Shown: piece after piece, positions 1-8,008 of the stretch | Position numbering within the stretch: the stretch's first letter is position 1 | Layout: each line of letters begins with the position of its first letter | DNA from: Paulinella micropora | Taxonomy: Eukaryota; Cercozoa; Imbricatea; Euglyphida; Paulinellidae | NCBI GenBank assembly: GCA_019918135.1 | Contig: WBZZ01001386.1 | Coordinates: 1-40,000, forward strand | Length of the DNA stretch: 40,000 nucleotides | Direction: 5' to 3' | Program-made: the position numbers and the translations under genes | The notes under the pieces: model-generated | What the model was told of the DNA's origin: nothing | Seen by the model: only the letters and a program-made list of their open reading frames with translations | Databases searched by the model: none

Positions 1-679
1 TTCTAGCAAAGACATCCAGGTTTGGCTTGAATTCCTCTATGAACTTTATGATTGTAAGCATTAACCAAGTCTTGAATATAACTTACCCAGTCAAAATTAC
101 GATTGGTTTCAAATAAAAGATCTAACCACCTTCTAATACTTCTTATAACTCTATCAACTACAGCAAGTGCTCTGTGGTCTCCCACTTCAACCACATCGTG
201 CTTAATTCCATTTTGAATAAAATATTCACGAGTAGCACCTTTATACTCTCCTCCGCTGTCGGTAGTAATTGACTTCGGTTTAAAGGTATAGACTTTAAAG
301 CATAATAAACTTCTTGTGCGGTTTTATTTTTCAATGGTTTTATTATTAAAAATCGGCTATGACAATCAATCCAGACGAGCATCCAAGCATAGCCCTTATT
401 GCCTTTTTTGTCTTTTATCTTTACTCATATCCGCCAAGTCTAAGAAAAAACTTTGGTCTAACGGCTTATCAACCATATTGTATTCCATATTTTCGGGTTT
501 TTCTTTTGGTGGTGTATTTCAAGGGCTTCTTCTTCTTTTGTCCTTTTTATTTCTTCTCCAGTTGGTGTGTCCTCAAGTTGACCCTTATCTCTATCTCCGA
601 CATGTCGGAGATTTACTGGTTGGAGATATTCCGCATTCTGTGTATTAATAATTGTATGTTTATAGTCCATTTTATACAA
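1..679 (-). pseudogene. rve-type (retroviral-like) integrase, broken and cut by the window edge
   Basis: A DDE integrase like those of polintons, polinton-like viruses and virophages; it would join element ends to host DNA. Pieces of the core lie in different minus-strand frames. A first block ending in LDLADM lies near 430-480. A second begins GYAWMLVWIDCHSRF and runs into a PLKNKTA motif (about 300-405). A third holds TTDSGGEYKG and GDHRALAVVDR and runs off the left edge. The first catalytic Asp is in WIDCHS, the second in TTDSGG, and the third position is likely the acidic residue of VVDR. Frameshifts are needed near 480, 412 and 275, so it cannot be made as one protein from this copy unless these are assembly errors. 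The piece from the ATG at 679 may be the N-terminus. It is divergent from the gene at 707. Confidence 0.8.
593..612. repeat. 20-bp perfect palindrome, core GACATGTC (copy 1)
   Basis: ATCTCCGACATGTCGGAGAT is a perfect inverted repeat. A variant lies at 18465, and the flanks TCT and TTAC are also shared there. A related palindrome lies at 5574. It sits in the probable N-terminal coding part of the integrase. Function unknown. Confidence 0.85.
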
Positions 680-692
680 AATACGAAAATAT

Positions 693-706
693 TTTTTATA
701 TATATA
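693..706 (+). promoter_or_regulatory. TATA-rich promoter abutting a start codon
   Basis: A run of TTTTTATATATATA ends directly at the ATG at 707. Several genes of this element have a TATA-type run within about 10 bases of the ATG, so a short-leader promoter is inferred. Confidence 0.4.
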
Positions 707-1237
707 ATGCCGACCGTAAAAGTCCTGAGAAAAGTGTTAGGTGAAGAAAAAAGGAGACGATGTCCAAAAATTAGCAAATTAAAAAAGGCTGAACTGCTTA
801 AATTAATGGAACATTATGGAAAGATGATATCGGAAAAGAAAAAATTTAAGAAAACTACGAAACCACCGCCTAAGTTTAGACTAACAGAAAAAAAACAATC
901 CGCTATTAAATCAACCAATGACATTGCATTAAGCGGAGATACAGAGAAAGAGATAGCAAAACTAAATGAAGATTTAATTGAGTATGATAATGATATTCGT
1001 GCTATCCGTTATGCGAAAGTAAGAAAGGGAACGAAGAAGGAAACTTTTGCAGAAATTGAAAAAATTAGAAATAGTTTTAGTAAAAGGCGAAATACCTTAA
1101 TAGACAGAATTAAAGTGTTTGAAAAACAAGATGAAAGGTATTTAGAAGATATTAAATATCGTATGATTGATACAAGAAGAATTAACAATAAATTAAAAAG
1201 TTTGCTTAAAAATTACATGAAAGATAAATGGGATTAA
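707..1237 (+). CDS. Uncharacterised basic, helical protein (176 aa)
   Basis: I do not recognise this protein. The frame is open further upstream, but the ATG at 707 sits right after a TATA run and begins MPTVKVLRKVLGEE, so I chose it. It is rich in Lys, Glu and Arg. An early segment reading KLKKAELLKLMEHYG could be a SAP-like or other short DNA-binding helix pair, which is only a suggestion. The middle and C-terminal parts (KEIAKLNEDLIEYDNDIRAI onward) look like coiled coil. No membrane segment or signal peptide is seen. It is divergent from the integrase and convergent with the gene at 1301-1747. Gene reality is likely from length and element-like composition. Confidence 0.6.
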   Translation: MPTVKVLRKVLGEEKRRRCPKISKLKKAELLKLMEHYGKMISEKKKFKKTTKPPPKFRLTEKKQSAIKSTNDIALSGDTEKEIAKLNEDLIEYDNDIRAIRYAKVRKGTKKETFAEIEKIRNSFSKRRNTLIDRIKVFEKQDERYLEDIKYRMIDTRRINNKLKSLLKNYMKDKWD

Positions 1238-1300
1238 AACTTGAGAAAACATTTTTCAACATCATTATTATTTTTTTCTTTCTTAGCACCTGAAGATTGA

Positions 1301-1747
1301 TTACAAAACATTAACGGATATATTTGATTTTTTTCCTTTCCCTTTCTTAGGCTTGATTTCTTCTTCACTACTCTCACTTTCACTTTCTTCACTTTCATCA
1401 GGCTGGGGCTCGGGTTTCTTCTTCGCTCTCTTAGTCTCCGCCTTCGCTCTTTTAATTTTCATCTTAGCCATCTTTTCGGCAATGATATCAGTGAAGTCAA
1501 CCTCATCCTCACTATCACTCTTCTCCTCTGGGCTATCGTTATCTTGCTCAGTAATAATATCCTTTGCCAAGTTCTTTTCTTCAATTTGTTTTATTCGTTC
1601 CTCCATATCTTCGTCTTCTTGCTTTACAGCATTTCTATATTGTGCTAATACATTTTTGGCATGCTCCATCTTTCGTTGTTTTGCTTTCGCTTTTATTCCT
1701 TCCACAGCACTACCCCAGTTCTTACGACTTGCTTCAGCGGACGGCAT
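1301..1747 (-). CDS. Uncharacterised highly charged protein (148 aa)
   Basis: The ATG at 1747 is preceded on the minus strand by an AT-rich run. The protein begins MPSAEASRKNWGSAVEGIKA. It has a helical basic N-terminal half, an acidic middle (DSEDEVDFTD), a Lys/Ala-rich helix, an acidic Ser/Glu tract (DESEESESESSEEE) and a basic KKGKGKK tail. The pattern suggests a disordered, possibly nucleic-acid-binding or virion-internal protein. This is inferred from composition only. The plus-strand frame over the same span is its Ser/Leu-rich shadow. Confidence 0.55.
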   Translation of the reverse strand: MPSAEASRKNWGSAVEGIKAKAKQRKMEHAKNVLAQYRNAVKQEDEDMEERIKQIEEKNLAKDIITEQDNDSPEEKSDSEDEVDFTDIIAEKMAKMKIKRAKAETKRAKKKPEPQPDESEESESESSEEEIKPKKGKGKKSNISVNVL

Positions 1748-1797
1748 TCTATACTAAGATTAATATATTTTTAGTATTTACAAATTAATTATTTATT

Positions 1798-1943
1798 TGA
1801 TATTTATCAACTTCACTCTCATTCGCTTTGCTCATTTACGTTTGTTGATAAACATCGTTTGCCATTAATTTTTTCTTAAAATTTTTTCCGATGTTTTAGA
1901 ATAAGCGATAGTGCGACAGCACGAAGCGCAATTCTAAAATATC
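1798..1943 (+). repeat. Compound hairpin repeat R1 (long form)
   Basis: Three successive inverted repeats: TTTATCAAC (1803-1811) with GTTGATAAA (1844-1852); ACATCG (1852-1857) with CGATGT (1889-1894); TTTTAGAAT (1894-1902) with ATTCTAAAA (1931-1939). The last encloses an inner GTGC-GACA-GCAC hairpin. A long copy lies at 5888 and a short one at 7898. This copy lies between the divergent genes at 1747 and 1950. Confidence 0.85.
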
Positions 1944-1952
1944 TATACAATG
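1941..1952 (+). promoter_or_regulatory. Start-proximal motif TATACAATG
   Basis: The bases ATCTATACA directly precede the fibre ATG at 1950. The same TATACAATG arrangement precedes the protease (8006) and penton (9719) genes, which suggests a shared short-leader promoter for virion genes. Confidence 0.4.
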
Positions 1953-4900
1953 GGTAGTCAATATAAATCACTCTTAGGCCTTAATGAGTTGGCGGTTGAT
2001 AGTCTAGACATAAAAAACTTAGACCTTACCAACACAAACATAGTGGGCTTATACACAGATAGGGTGCCAGAAGATGCTGACCCCGTAAATCTTTATTACA
2101 CCGACGGACGATTTGATGCGAGGTTGGCTTTAAAATCAACGACGGACTTAAAAGAAGGCACTAATCTATACTATACTGATGGCAGGTTTGATGCGCGACT
2201 AACCACTAAATCAACCACTAACCTAGCCGAAGGCACCAATTTATATTATACTAATGCTAGGTTTGACACTCAATTAGCAACAAAGAGCACAACCAACTTA
2301 ACCGAAGGAACTAACTTATACTACACCACAGCAAGGGCTAATACAGATTTTGACACAAGGATAGCAACTAAATCAATAGATGCTTTAAGTGATGTAATCA
2401 TAACAGGCACACCCGCCGATAACCAACTACTCATTTATAGCACGGGGCAATGGAGAAACACAAACTCACCTTTTCTAAGATTGGATGGTCTCGCTATGAT
2501 GTTTGGAGATTTAAATATGGGGGGTTTTAATGTAGCAAATGTCGGTAATGTTGATGGTGTTGATGTTTCGGCTCTTGATAGTTCTGTCGTTAAACTAACA
2601 GGAGACCAAACCATAACAGGAAACAAAACATTTACTACTTATGTGGGTGTAAAAGACTCAAATCCATCAAACACTGGCAAGTTATTCTTTAATTACAACA
2701 ATAATATGGGCTCTATTATTCGTCGGAGGCAGGTGGAGCAACGGGCTATCCATTATCTTTTGTCGGCTCGTCTATACTTTTTGCTCCAACAACAGGGGGC
2801 GGAATGACATTGACAAATAATATATTAAATTTTAACAGCACAACAGCAATCAGCGGATTGCCCGCGCCATTCTATGACAATGATGCCTCAACGAAGGCTT
2901 ACACCGATACGAAACTAGCAAAGGACGGCACAACGGCTATGACTGGCAGTTTAAATATGGGCGGTTTTGCGATTACAAATGTTGGTAATGTTGATGGTGT
3001 TGATGTTTCTACTCTTGATACTTCTGTCGTTAAACTAACAGGAGACCAAACTATAGCAGGAACCAAAACATTCAGCAACATAATAAATGCTAGTGCGGGT
3101 ATTGATATGAAAAGCCAAAGCATAACAAATGTGAATTTGGTTGATGGTATTGATGTTTCTACTCTTGACACTTCGGTGGTTAAACTAACAGGAGACCAAA
3201 CCATAGCAGGGAATAAAAAATTTACTTCAACTTTGGAAGTAAATGGTTCGTCCAACCCTACTACTTTTGACTGCATTGGCATAGCCTTTGATACAAAAAT
3301 AGGAATGATTGCCGCACAAAAGACAGCAACAGCGACTTGGTATCCGGTACAAATAACGGGTTCGTATGTTGATTTATATGCGGGTGATAATGTAATCGCG
3401 ACAGCAACGGGCACGACACTATCTTTAAACAATAGAAAAATTACAAATTTGGCCACACCAACAGCAACAACGGACGGAGCGACAAAAGGGTATGCGGATA
3501 CATTAGACGGGCAAAATGTGAAACTAACAGGAAACCAAACCATAGCAGGAATTAAGACATATAGCAGTGGTGTTGAAATAACGGGAAATTCAATAAATGC
3601 TACAACAAAGGGCACATTTATCGTTTTCAATTCTACAAGTAATATCGGGTCAATTGCTAGTTTGGATATGAAAACTGCAACATATTACAACTTTGAAATT
3701 TCTGCCAAAAAAATAAGTTTCATTATTGACGGGGCGATAGTCGGTTGGGTAAATGCTTCGGGGCTAGATTGTAATAGTAGCAAAATAGCCAACCTTGGAA
3801 CTCCGACATTATCAACGGACGGAGCAACAAAAGGATATGCGGACACATTGGACGGGCAAAATGTGAAACTAACAGGCGACCAAACAATAACAGGAATTAA
3901 AATATTTAATGGAAGTAGAAATGATGTAAGGGCACTGAATTTGTTAAGCCAAGCCGATTTTAATAATGTGGATATCATTAATGGCGGGAATATAACATAT
4001 AATGGGGCACGTATATTAAACCAAAATGGAGGAGATATATTCTTTTCTCAGACAACGGGTGATTGGCAGTCTTTCTTATACACTTTAAATACTGCTACAA
4101 GCGGAACCGCGAACCAACGAGGTTATGTATTTACGAATGTAGCATCTGATGTAAAAGGGGCGGGACTTTATATTTCAAAACTTTTGGATAATAAAAGTGC
4201 TTCGTCAGACATTGTCCGTTTTAACAATGCTGGTGGTATGCGGTTTTATGGTGCCTTAGATATGAATTCAAACAACATAACAAATGGCGGAACAATAACT
4301 GGAACGACAATTACTTCAACTGCGGGTATATCAACAACAACAGCAACCGCGAGTGGATTAATAACGGCAAATGCGGGTATATCAACAACAACTGCAACCG
4401 CAAGCGGATTGATAACGGCAAATGCGGGAATTACATATACAGGCACACTAACATCAGCAACGAATACCAGTGGAGCGAAAATAGGAGTTCAGGGAGTAAC
4501 AGACGGAACAAATGCAAAAGGAATATTGCTATGGGATACGACAAATACGAGTTGGGGAATTTATGCAGCATCTGGTGGAGCAAGCAAAAGTTTAGCAAAT
4601 GGTACGGCAGTTTCAGGAAATGATTTTAGTTCGTATAGTTTTCGGTTTAGGGTTGCTAATGATTCTACAATGGGTTTTGTGTGGGAAAATTCAGCAGAGC
4701 AATTGTTAATGTCATTAAACGGGGCAAACGGGACTTTATGGACAAAAGGATTGATTACGGCAAATGCGGGAATTACATACACAAGCACACTAACAACGGC
4801 ATCAGCATCAACTAATGGGGCTAAAATAGCAATTCAAGGACAAACAGACGGGACGAATGCGAGAGGAATATTTGTATGGGACATTGGAGATTCAAACTGG

Positions 4901-5535
4901 GGGATTTATATGAGCCAGTCTGGGGCGAGTAAATCATTAAGTGGAGGAACAGCACCAGCAGGAGGAGGTGGAGGATTAACTTCTTATTCTATTAGATTTA
5001 GAGTAAATGGTTCTTCAACGAGTGGTTTCATATGGGAGAATAATTCAAATACTGCTTTAATGTCATTAAGAGCAAGCGATGGACAATTATGGGTATTGTC
5101 TAATCCAATTCAATATCCAGACAGGAGAAAAAAAGAAGATATAAAGGAATGTTTAGGCTTAGATTTTATTAATAAGTTAAATCCAGTCTGCTATCGTATG
5201 ATTGATGACAAAAAGAAATGTAGGACTGGCTTAATAGCACAAGAATTAGAAGACATACTAACAGAAATGGATATGCTAGATTTTGGCGGTTTTATAAAAG
5301 AAACAATTATGGTTCCCTGCCCAAAGCAAAAAGAGGAATACGAATTGAAAGGTGTGAGTGTTAAGCCAGAAGATGTTAAATGTATTGATAGTGGTGATGT
5401 TGGTTATGGTATAGGTTATTCTGAGTTTATCGCCCGTTAATTAAGGCCGTTCAACAATTATCGGAAAAAATAAATAATATAACTAATGATATAGCTGACT
5501 TAAAAAAACAATTAGCAGAAAACAATGCCACCTAG
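1950..5535 (+). pseudogene. Long fibre-like protein with S74 chaperone domain, two frameshifts
   Basis: Probable virion spike or attachment fibre of about 1190 aa. The N-terminal part has about four repeats of the form LYYTDGRFDAR plus KSTTDLKEGTN, known from tail-fibre-like proteins. Next come repeats containing NVGNVDGVDVSTLDTSVVKL followed by TGDQTIAGTKTF, and then short GLITANAGISTTTATAS repeats. The C-terminal S74 intramolecular chaperone domain starts near 5100, with PDRRKKEDI and CRTGLIAQELEDIL. One frameshift near 2730 separates the parts 1950-2807 and 2804-5440. Another near 5430 puts the usual trailing coiled coil (LIKAVQQLSEKI) in a different frame ending at 5535. The normal S74 cleavage Ser position appears to be Pro. 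The stop overlaps the next gene by 11 bases. Confidence 0.8.
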
Positions 5536-5890
5536 ATTACACCCTCCACCTCCACTCATTGATATGGCGGATAATCTCGGACATGTCCGAGATATGGAAC
5601 TAACACCAGAGTTGAAGAACCGCGTTTTGGATATTTCGTTGAAGACTGAGGAGAAAAAAATAGAGCATGAATTAGAGGATAACTGGTCGTGCTGTTGTAT
5701 GAAAAATAGACCGACAGACAGCCGACTTATTAAATACTTATTTCAAATGGGTATCATTATATCCATCATCACCCTTTGTATCGTAAGGCTATCTGAAAAG
5801 AACTTACCTTGTGAGGTTGCTAATACTTATGTCGGTATTTTAACACTTTTGATTGGGATATGCCTTCCATCACCTTCTTCAAAGAAATGA
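5525..5890 (+). CDS. Small membrane protein, two transmembrane segments, PSP tail (121 aa)
   Basis: The soluble N-terminal half is Pro-rich at the start (MPPRLHPPPPL) and then charged. Two hydrophobic segments follow: LFQMGIIISIITLCIVRL and TYVGILTLLIGICLPSPS. Short two-span proteins with this last motif recur in giant viruses and their satellite or polinton-like viruses, by my recollection of the pattern. The role is unknown, possibly in an internal membrane or in entry. A CCC cluster lies before the first span. The start overlaps the end of the fibre frame. The TGA stop is the first triplet of hairpin repeat R2. Confidence 0.65.
   Translation: MPPRLHPPPPLIDMADNLGHVRDMELTPELKNRVLDISLKTEEKKIEHELEDNWSCCCMKNRPTDSRLIKYLFQMGIIISIITLCIVRLSEKNLPCEVANTYVGILTLLIGICLPSPSSKK
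5574..5593. repeat. 20-bp perfect palindrome, core GACATGTC (copy 2)
   Basis: ATCTCGGACATGTCCGAGAT is a perfect palindrome with the same GACATGTC core and ATCTC ends as the copy at 593. The arms differ by paired changes. It lies inside the coding frame of the membrane protein (around residues NLGHVRDM). Confidence 0.8.
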
Positions 5891-6033
5891 TATTTATCAA
5901 CTTCACTCTCATTCGCTTCGCTCATTCTCGTTTGTTGATAAACATCGTCTCCCATTTTTATTTTTTTTGTCTGTTTACGATGTTTGAGAATAAACGGGAG
6001 TGCGACAGCACGAGAGTGAAATTCTCAAATATC
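5888..6033 (+). repeat. Compound hairpin repeat R2 (long form) at a gene 3' end
   Basis: It starts with the TGA of the upstream gene. Stems: TTTATCAAC (5893-5901) with GTTGATAAA (5934-5942); ACATCG (5942-5947) with CGATGT (5978-5983); TTTGAGAAT (5983-5991) with ATTCTCAAA (6021-6029). The inner GTGCGACAGCAC is invariant with R1. The third stem differs from R1 by a paired T-A to G-C change. Likely a transcript 3'-end or structured element. Confidence 0.85.
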
Positions 6034-6316
6034 AAAGAAATGAACACTCGTATAAGTGTATTTTATACCACATAGCATCCAATGTTGAATTTTCATGAAA
6101 ATTCAACATATCGCACATTAAAGGCAGGGCTTCATCAAAACTGATACACCAATCTGACATGGGCTTATACACACATTTAAATTTAGTATCTATACCTTTT
6201 TGAATACAATAAACACAACTTATATTCTTTTTTTCACTTATCCGTGAGTAAAAGTCGCAGGCAGTCCGCGAAAATATTTTGATTATTAAAAAGTTTATCA
6301 TCAGTAATATAACCAT
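6032..6316 (-). CDS. Possible small Cys-containing protein (low confidence)
   Basis: An open frame of 94 codons runs on the minus strand between R2 and the gene at 6315. It has CVYCIQKG and later Cys residues that could bind metal, and a C-terminal part reading MSDWCISFDEALPLMCDML. The first ATG overlaps the start of the opposite gene, and a 28-bp palindrome lies inside the frame. I cannot tell whether it is translated. The alternative is a non-coding spacer with hairpins. Confidence 0.25.
   Translation of the reverse strand: MVILLMINFLIIKIFSRTACDFYSRISEKKNISCVYCIQKGIDTKFKCVYKPMSDWCISFDEALPLMCDMLNFHENSTLDAMWYKIHLYECSFL
6082..6109. repeat. 28-bp perfect palindrome
   Basis: Fourteen bases starting ATGTTGAATTTTCA are followed directly by their exact reverse complement, giving a perfect inverted repeat without a loop. 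It lies 50 bases after R2. It may form a cruciform or RNA hairpin, or be a protein-binding site. Confidence 0.85.
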
Positions 6317-6677
6317 GACTGACTATAAATACCAAAAGATTATTTTTCTAAGCAATGATTTTGCTGGAGGAAGCAAAACATTTAATAAAAATATTCAAAT
6401 GTCATTCACACCCACCAAAATGAATGTTAAGTTTATCCACTATATGAACGACCAGACAGAGACAAAAACCAGAATTCTTTACATGGATAGAATTGGAATT
6501 ATTGGAACATTTGCGGACAGCACTACAGCAAACATTTCAAATCTCGGTTATAATTTGGGTGTCGTCGGATGGACGGACGGACAATATACATTTAAAGTCC
6601 TTGAAACCGACAGCGGAAATATTGACACAGGAAATTTAGCGGGAAGAATTGTTGTGTGTTTGGAATTCGTTGCGTAG
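6315..6677 (+). CDS. Uncharacterised beta-rich small protein (120 aa), possible virion component
   Basis: The frame opens at 6279, but the ATG at 6315 (MTDYKYQKIIFLSNDFAGG) gives a cleaner start without the hydrophobic, AT-derived leader, so I chose it. Alternating polar and hydrophobic stretches with many Thr, Gly and Asn (SFTPTKMNVKFIHYMND, NLGYNLGVVGWTDGQ, LAGRIVVCLEFVA) suggest a beta-sandwich. I do not recognise the family. It lies directly before the packaging ATPase among structural genes, so a capsid-associated role is inferred. Its stop codon sits in the loop of a perfect hairpin. Confidence 0.6.
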   Translation: MTDYKYQKIIFLSNDFAGGSKTFNKNIQMSFTPTKMNVKFIHYMNDQTETKTRILYMDRIGIIGTFADSTTANISNLGYNLGVVGWTDGQYTFKVLETDSGNIDTGNLAGRIVVCLEFVA

Positions 6678-6705
6678 CAACAATGTATGAATTTAGAAAT
6701 TCATA
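6669..6705 (+). terminator. Twin perfect hairpins at the stop codon
   Basis: GTTGC-GTA-GCAAC (6669-6681) contains the TAG stop at 6675. A second perfect hairpin, TATGAATTT-AG-AAATTCATA (6686-6705), follows at once. Palindromes at mRNA 3' ends mark polyadenylation in mimivirus and its virophage, and the placement here fits that rule. Confidence 0.55.
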
Positions 6706-6732
6706 ACTATTTCTTGCTTAATAATATATACG

Positions 6733-7554
6733 ATGCTTAAAATAAACAATGTCAAGGTGAAGCCAGTAAAACAAGAGGGTGATGGAAATAAAAAAGCCAA
6801 GGGCTATAAATTATTTAATGAGCCGTATGCCAACATATTTTTGCTTGCCCGTAAGAAGAGCGGGAAAACAACAGCACTATTTGAAATACTGAAACGGACA
6901 ACAGACAGAAAAACCCGTATTGTTATTATCGCTTCAACAATCCACAAGGACTACATTTATAAAGCAATGGTTAAGCACTTTAAGAACAGAGGCAACCCGA
7001 TGGCAATATATACCTTTCTTAAATCGGATGGTGTAAATGTCATTGATTACGAATTAGACAAATTGAACAGAGATAACGAAGAGCAAGAAGGAGAAGTAAA
7101 ACAAGACAAAGAAGAAATAGAAAAACCACAATTTCTTTATTTTGGCAAAGAAGAAAAAAAGAAACAGAGCGCCACGGAGGCGAAAGAAAGGCTGAGTAAG
7201 TATATTTCTCCAGAGGTTGTTTTTGTTTTGGATGATTTAGGAAATGGATTAAGAGACAAGTCCGTAAGCGATTTGTTAAAAAAGAACAGACACTATAAAT
7301 CAAAGGTGATTATGCCTAGTCAGTATCTGAACGACCTACGACCAGAAGCCATTAAGCAGTTAGATTATTTATTAATCTTTCCAGCCCAATCTCAGGACAA
7401 AATGGAACTCGTGTATAAACACTTAGACTTATCTTTTGATTTTGATTACTTTCTTCAAAAGTATCACGAAGCAACAAAGGAGAGATTTAATTTTCTTTAT
7501 GTTTCAAGTGTTGATGATGAGTTAAGAAACAATTTTGCTTATCGTCTTAAGTAA
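6733..7554 (+). CDS. Genome-packaging ATPase (FtsK/HerA-type, 273 aa)
   Basis: ATPase of the A32/FtsK-HerA group that pumps DNA into the capsid; one of the core genes of polintons, polinton-like viruses and virophages. Walker A is ARKKSGKTT (residues 39-47, Lys45). Walker B is VVFVLDDLG (Asp167-Asp168). A conserved-looking stretch, SKVIMPSQYLNDLRPEAIKQ, follows and probably holds the sensor Gln. A Lys/Glu-rich insert (about residues 115-150) separates the two Walker motifs. The length is normal for the family and the frame is intact. A TATATA run precedes the ATG. Confidence 0.9.
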   Translation: MLKINNVKVKPVKQEGDGNKKAKGYKLFNEPYANIFLLARKKSGKTTALFEILKRTTDRKTRIVIIASTIHKDYIYKAMVKHFKNRGNPMAIYTFLKSDGVNVIDYELDKLNRDNEEQEGEVKQDKEEIEKPQFLYFGKEEKKKQSATEAKERLSKYISPEVVFVLDDLGNGLRDKSVSDLLKKNRHYKSKVIMPSQYLNDLRPEAIKQLDYLLIFPAQSQDKMELVYKHLDLSFDFDYFLQKYHEATKERFNFLYVSSVDDELRNNFAYRLK

Positions 7555-7594
7555 AAAAATAAAATTCGTAATTAATTATTTTTCTGTATTATAT

Positions 7595-7900
7595 ATGCCA
7601 GTATCACCAGTGATAATTTCACAACCATCAGGATATAACATCGGATACAATCCATCAATGCCACAGAAGGGGGGAAAAAAGAAAACCAAGAAGAGCGGTC
7701 AAAAGGGAGGAAAGATTAACTGGGCTAAGGTCGGAAAAACTGCCTTGGCTGTTAATAAATTTCTTCGCGATAATAAGGTAATCTCTAGGACTGCGGGGGC
7801 ATTGAGTAGTGTTGGGGTGCCTTACGCGGGTAGTGTTAGTGCTACTGCCGCAAAACTTGGGTATGGTAAGCAACGAGGAGGTGCTGTAAAGTTTCGCTGA
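7595..7900 (+). CDS. Small Gly/Lys-rich basic virion protein candidate (101 aa)
   Basis: I chose the ATG at 7595, after TATTATAT, over the longer frame from 7535. After a polar N-terminus comes a strongly basic stretch (QKGGKKKTKKSGQKGG), then an amphipathic or hydrophobic part (VGVPYAGSVSATAAKLGYG), and a GGAV near the C-terminus. Small Gly/Lys-rich proteins of this type, between ATPase and protease, occur in polinton-like viruses. They resemble adenovirus pVI/pX in composition, with Gly-Gly sites as possible targets of the adjacent protease. This is an inference from composition and position. Hairpin repeat R3 begins at its TGA stop. Confidence 0.6.
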   Translation: MPVSPVIISQPSGYNIGYNPSMPQKGGKKKTKKSGQKGGKINWAKVGKTALAVNKFLRDNKVISRTAGALSSVGVPYAGSVSATAAKLGYGKQRGGAVKFR

Positions 7901-7970
7901 TAGTTATCAACTTCACTCTCATTCGCTTTGCTCATTCTCGTTTGTTGATAACCATCGTTCCAGATTAATT
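7898..7970 (+). repeat. Hairpin repeat R3 (short form) at a gene 3' end
   Basis: It starts with the TGA stop. Stem GTTATCAAC (7903-7911) pairs with GTTGATAAC (7944-7952). The outer pair is G-C here and T-A in R1 and R2, a compensatory change. The loop TTCACTCTCATTCGCTTTGC is nearly identical to the other copies. The second and third stems of the long form are absent. Confidence 0.85.
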
Positions 7971-7997
7971 TTTTTAATAAAGAAAAATAGATGTCTA

Positions 7998-8008
7998 TCT
8001 ATACAATG
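7998..8008 (+). promoter_or_regulatory. Start-proximal motif TATACAATG
   Basis: ATCTATACAATG precedes the protease gene. It matches the sequence before the fibre gene at 1950 exactly over 12 bases including the ATG. Confidence 0.4.

Noticed and set aside
2899..3978. Minus-strand open frames of up to 243 aa inside the fibre gene
   Set aside because: They mirror the repetitive fibre frame on the opposite strand and show only shadow-type composition.
4320..4440. Regular repeats in the fibre gene considered as a CRISPR-like array
   Set aside because: The repeats are in-frame protein repeats (GLITANAGISTTTATAS) within one coding sequence, with no spacer pattern.
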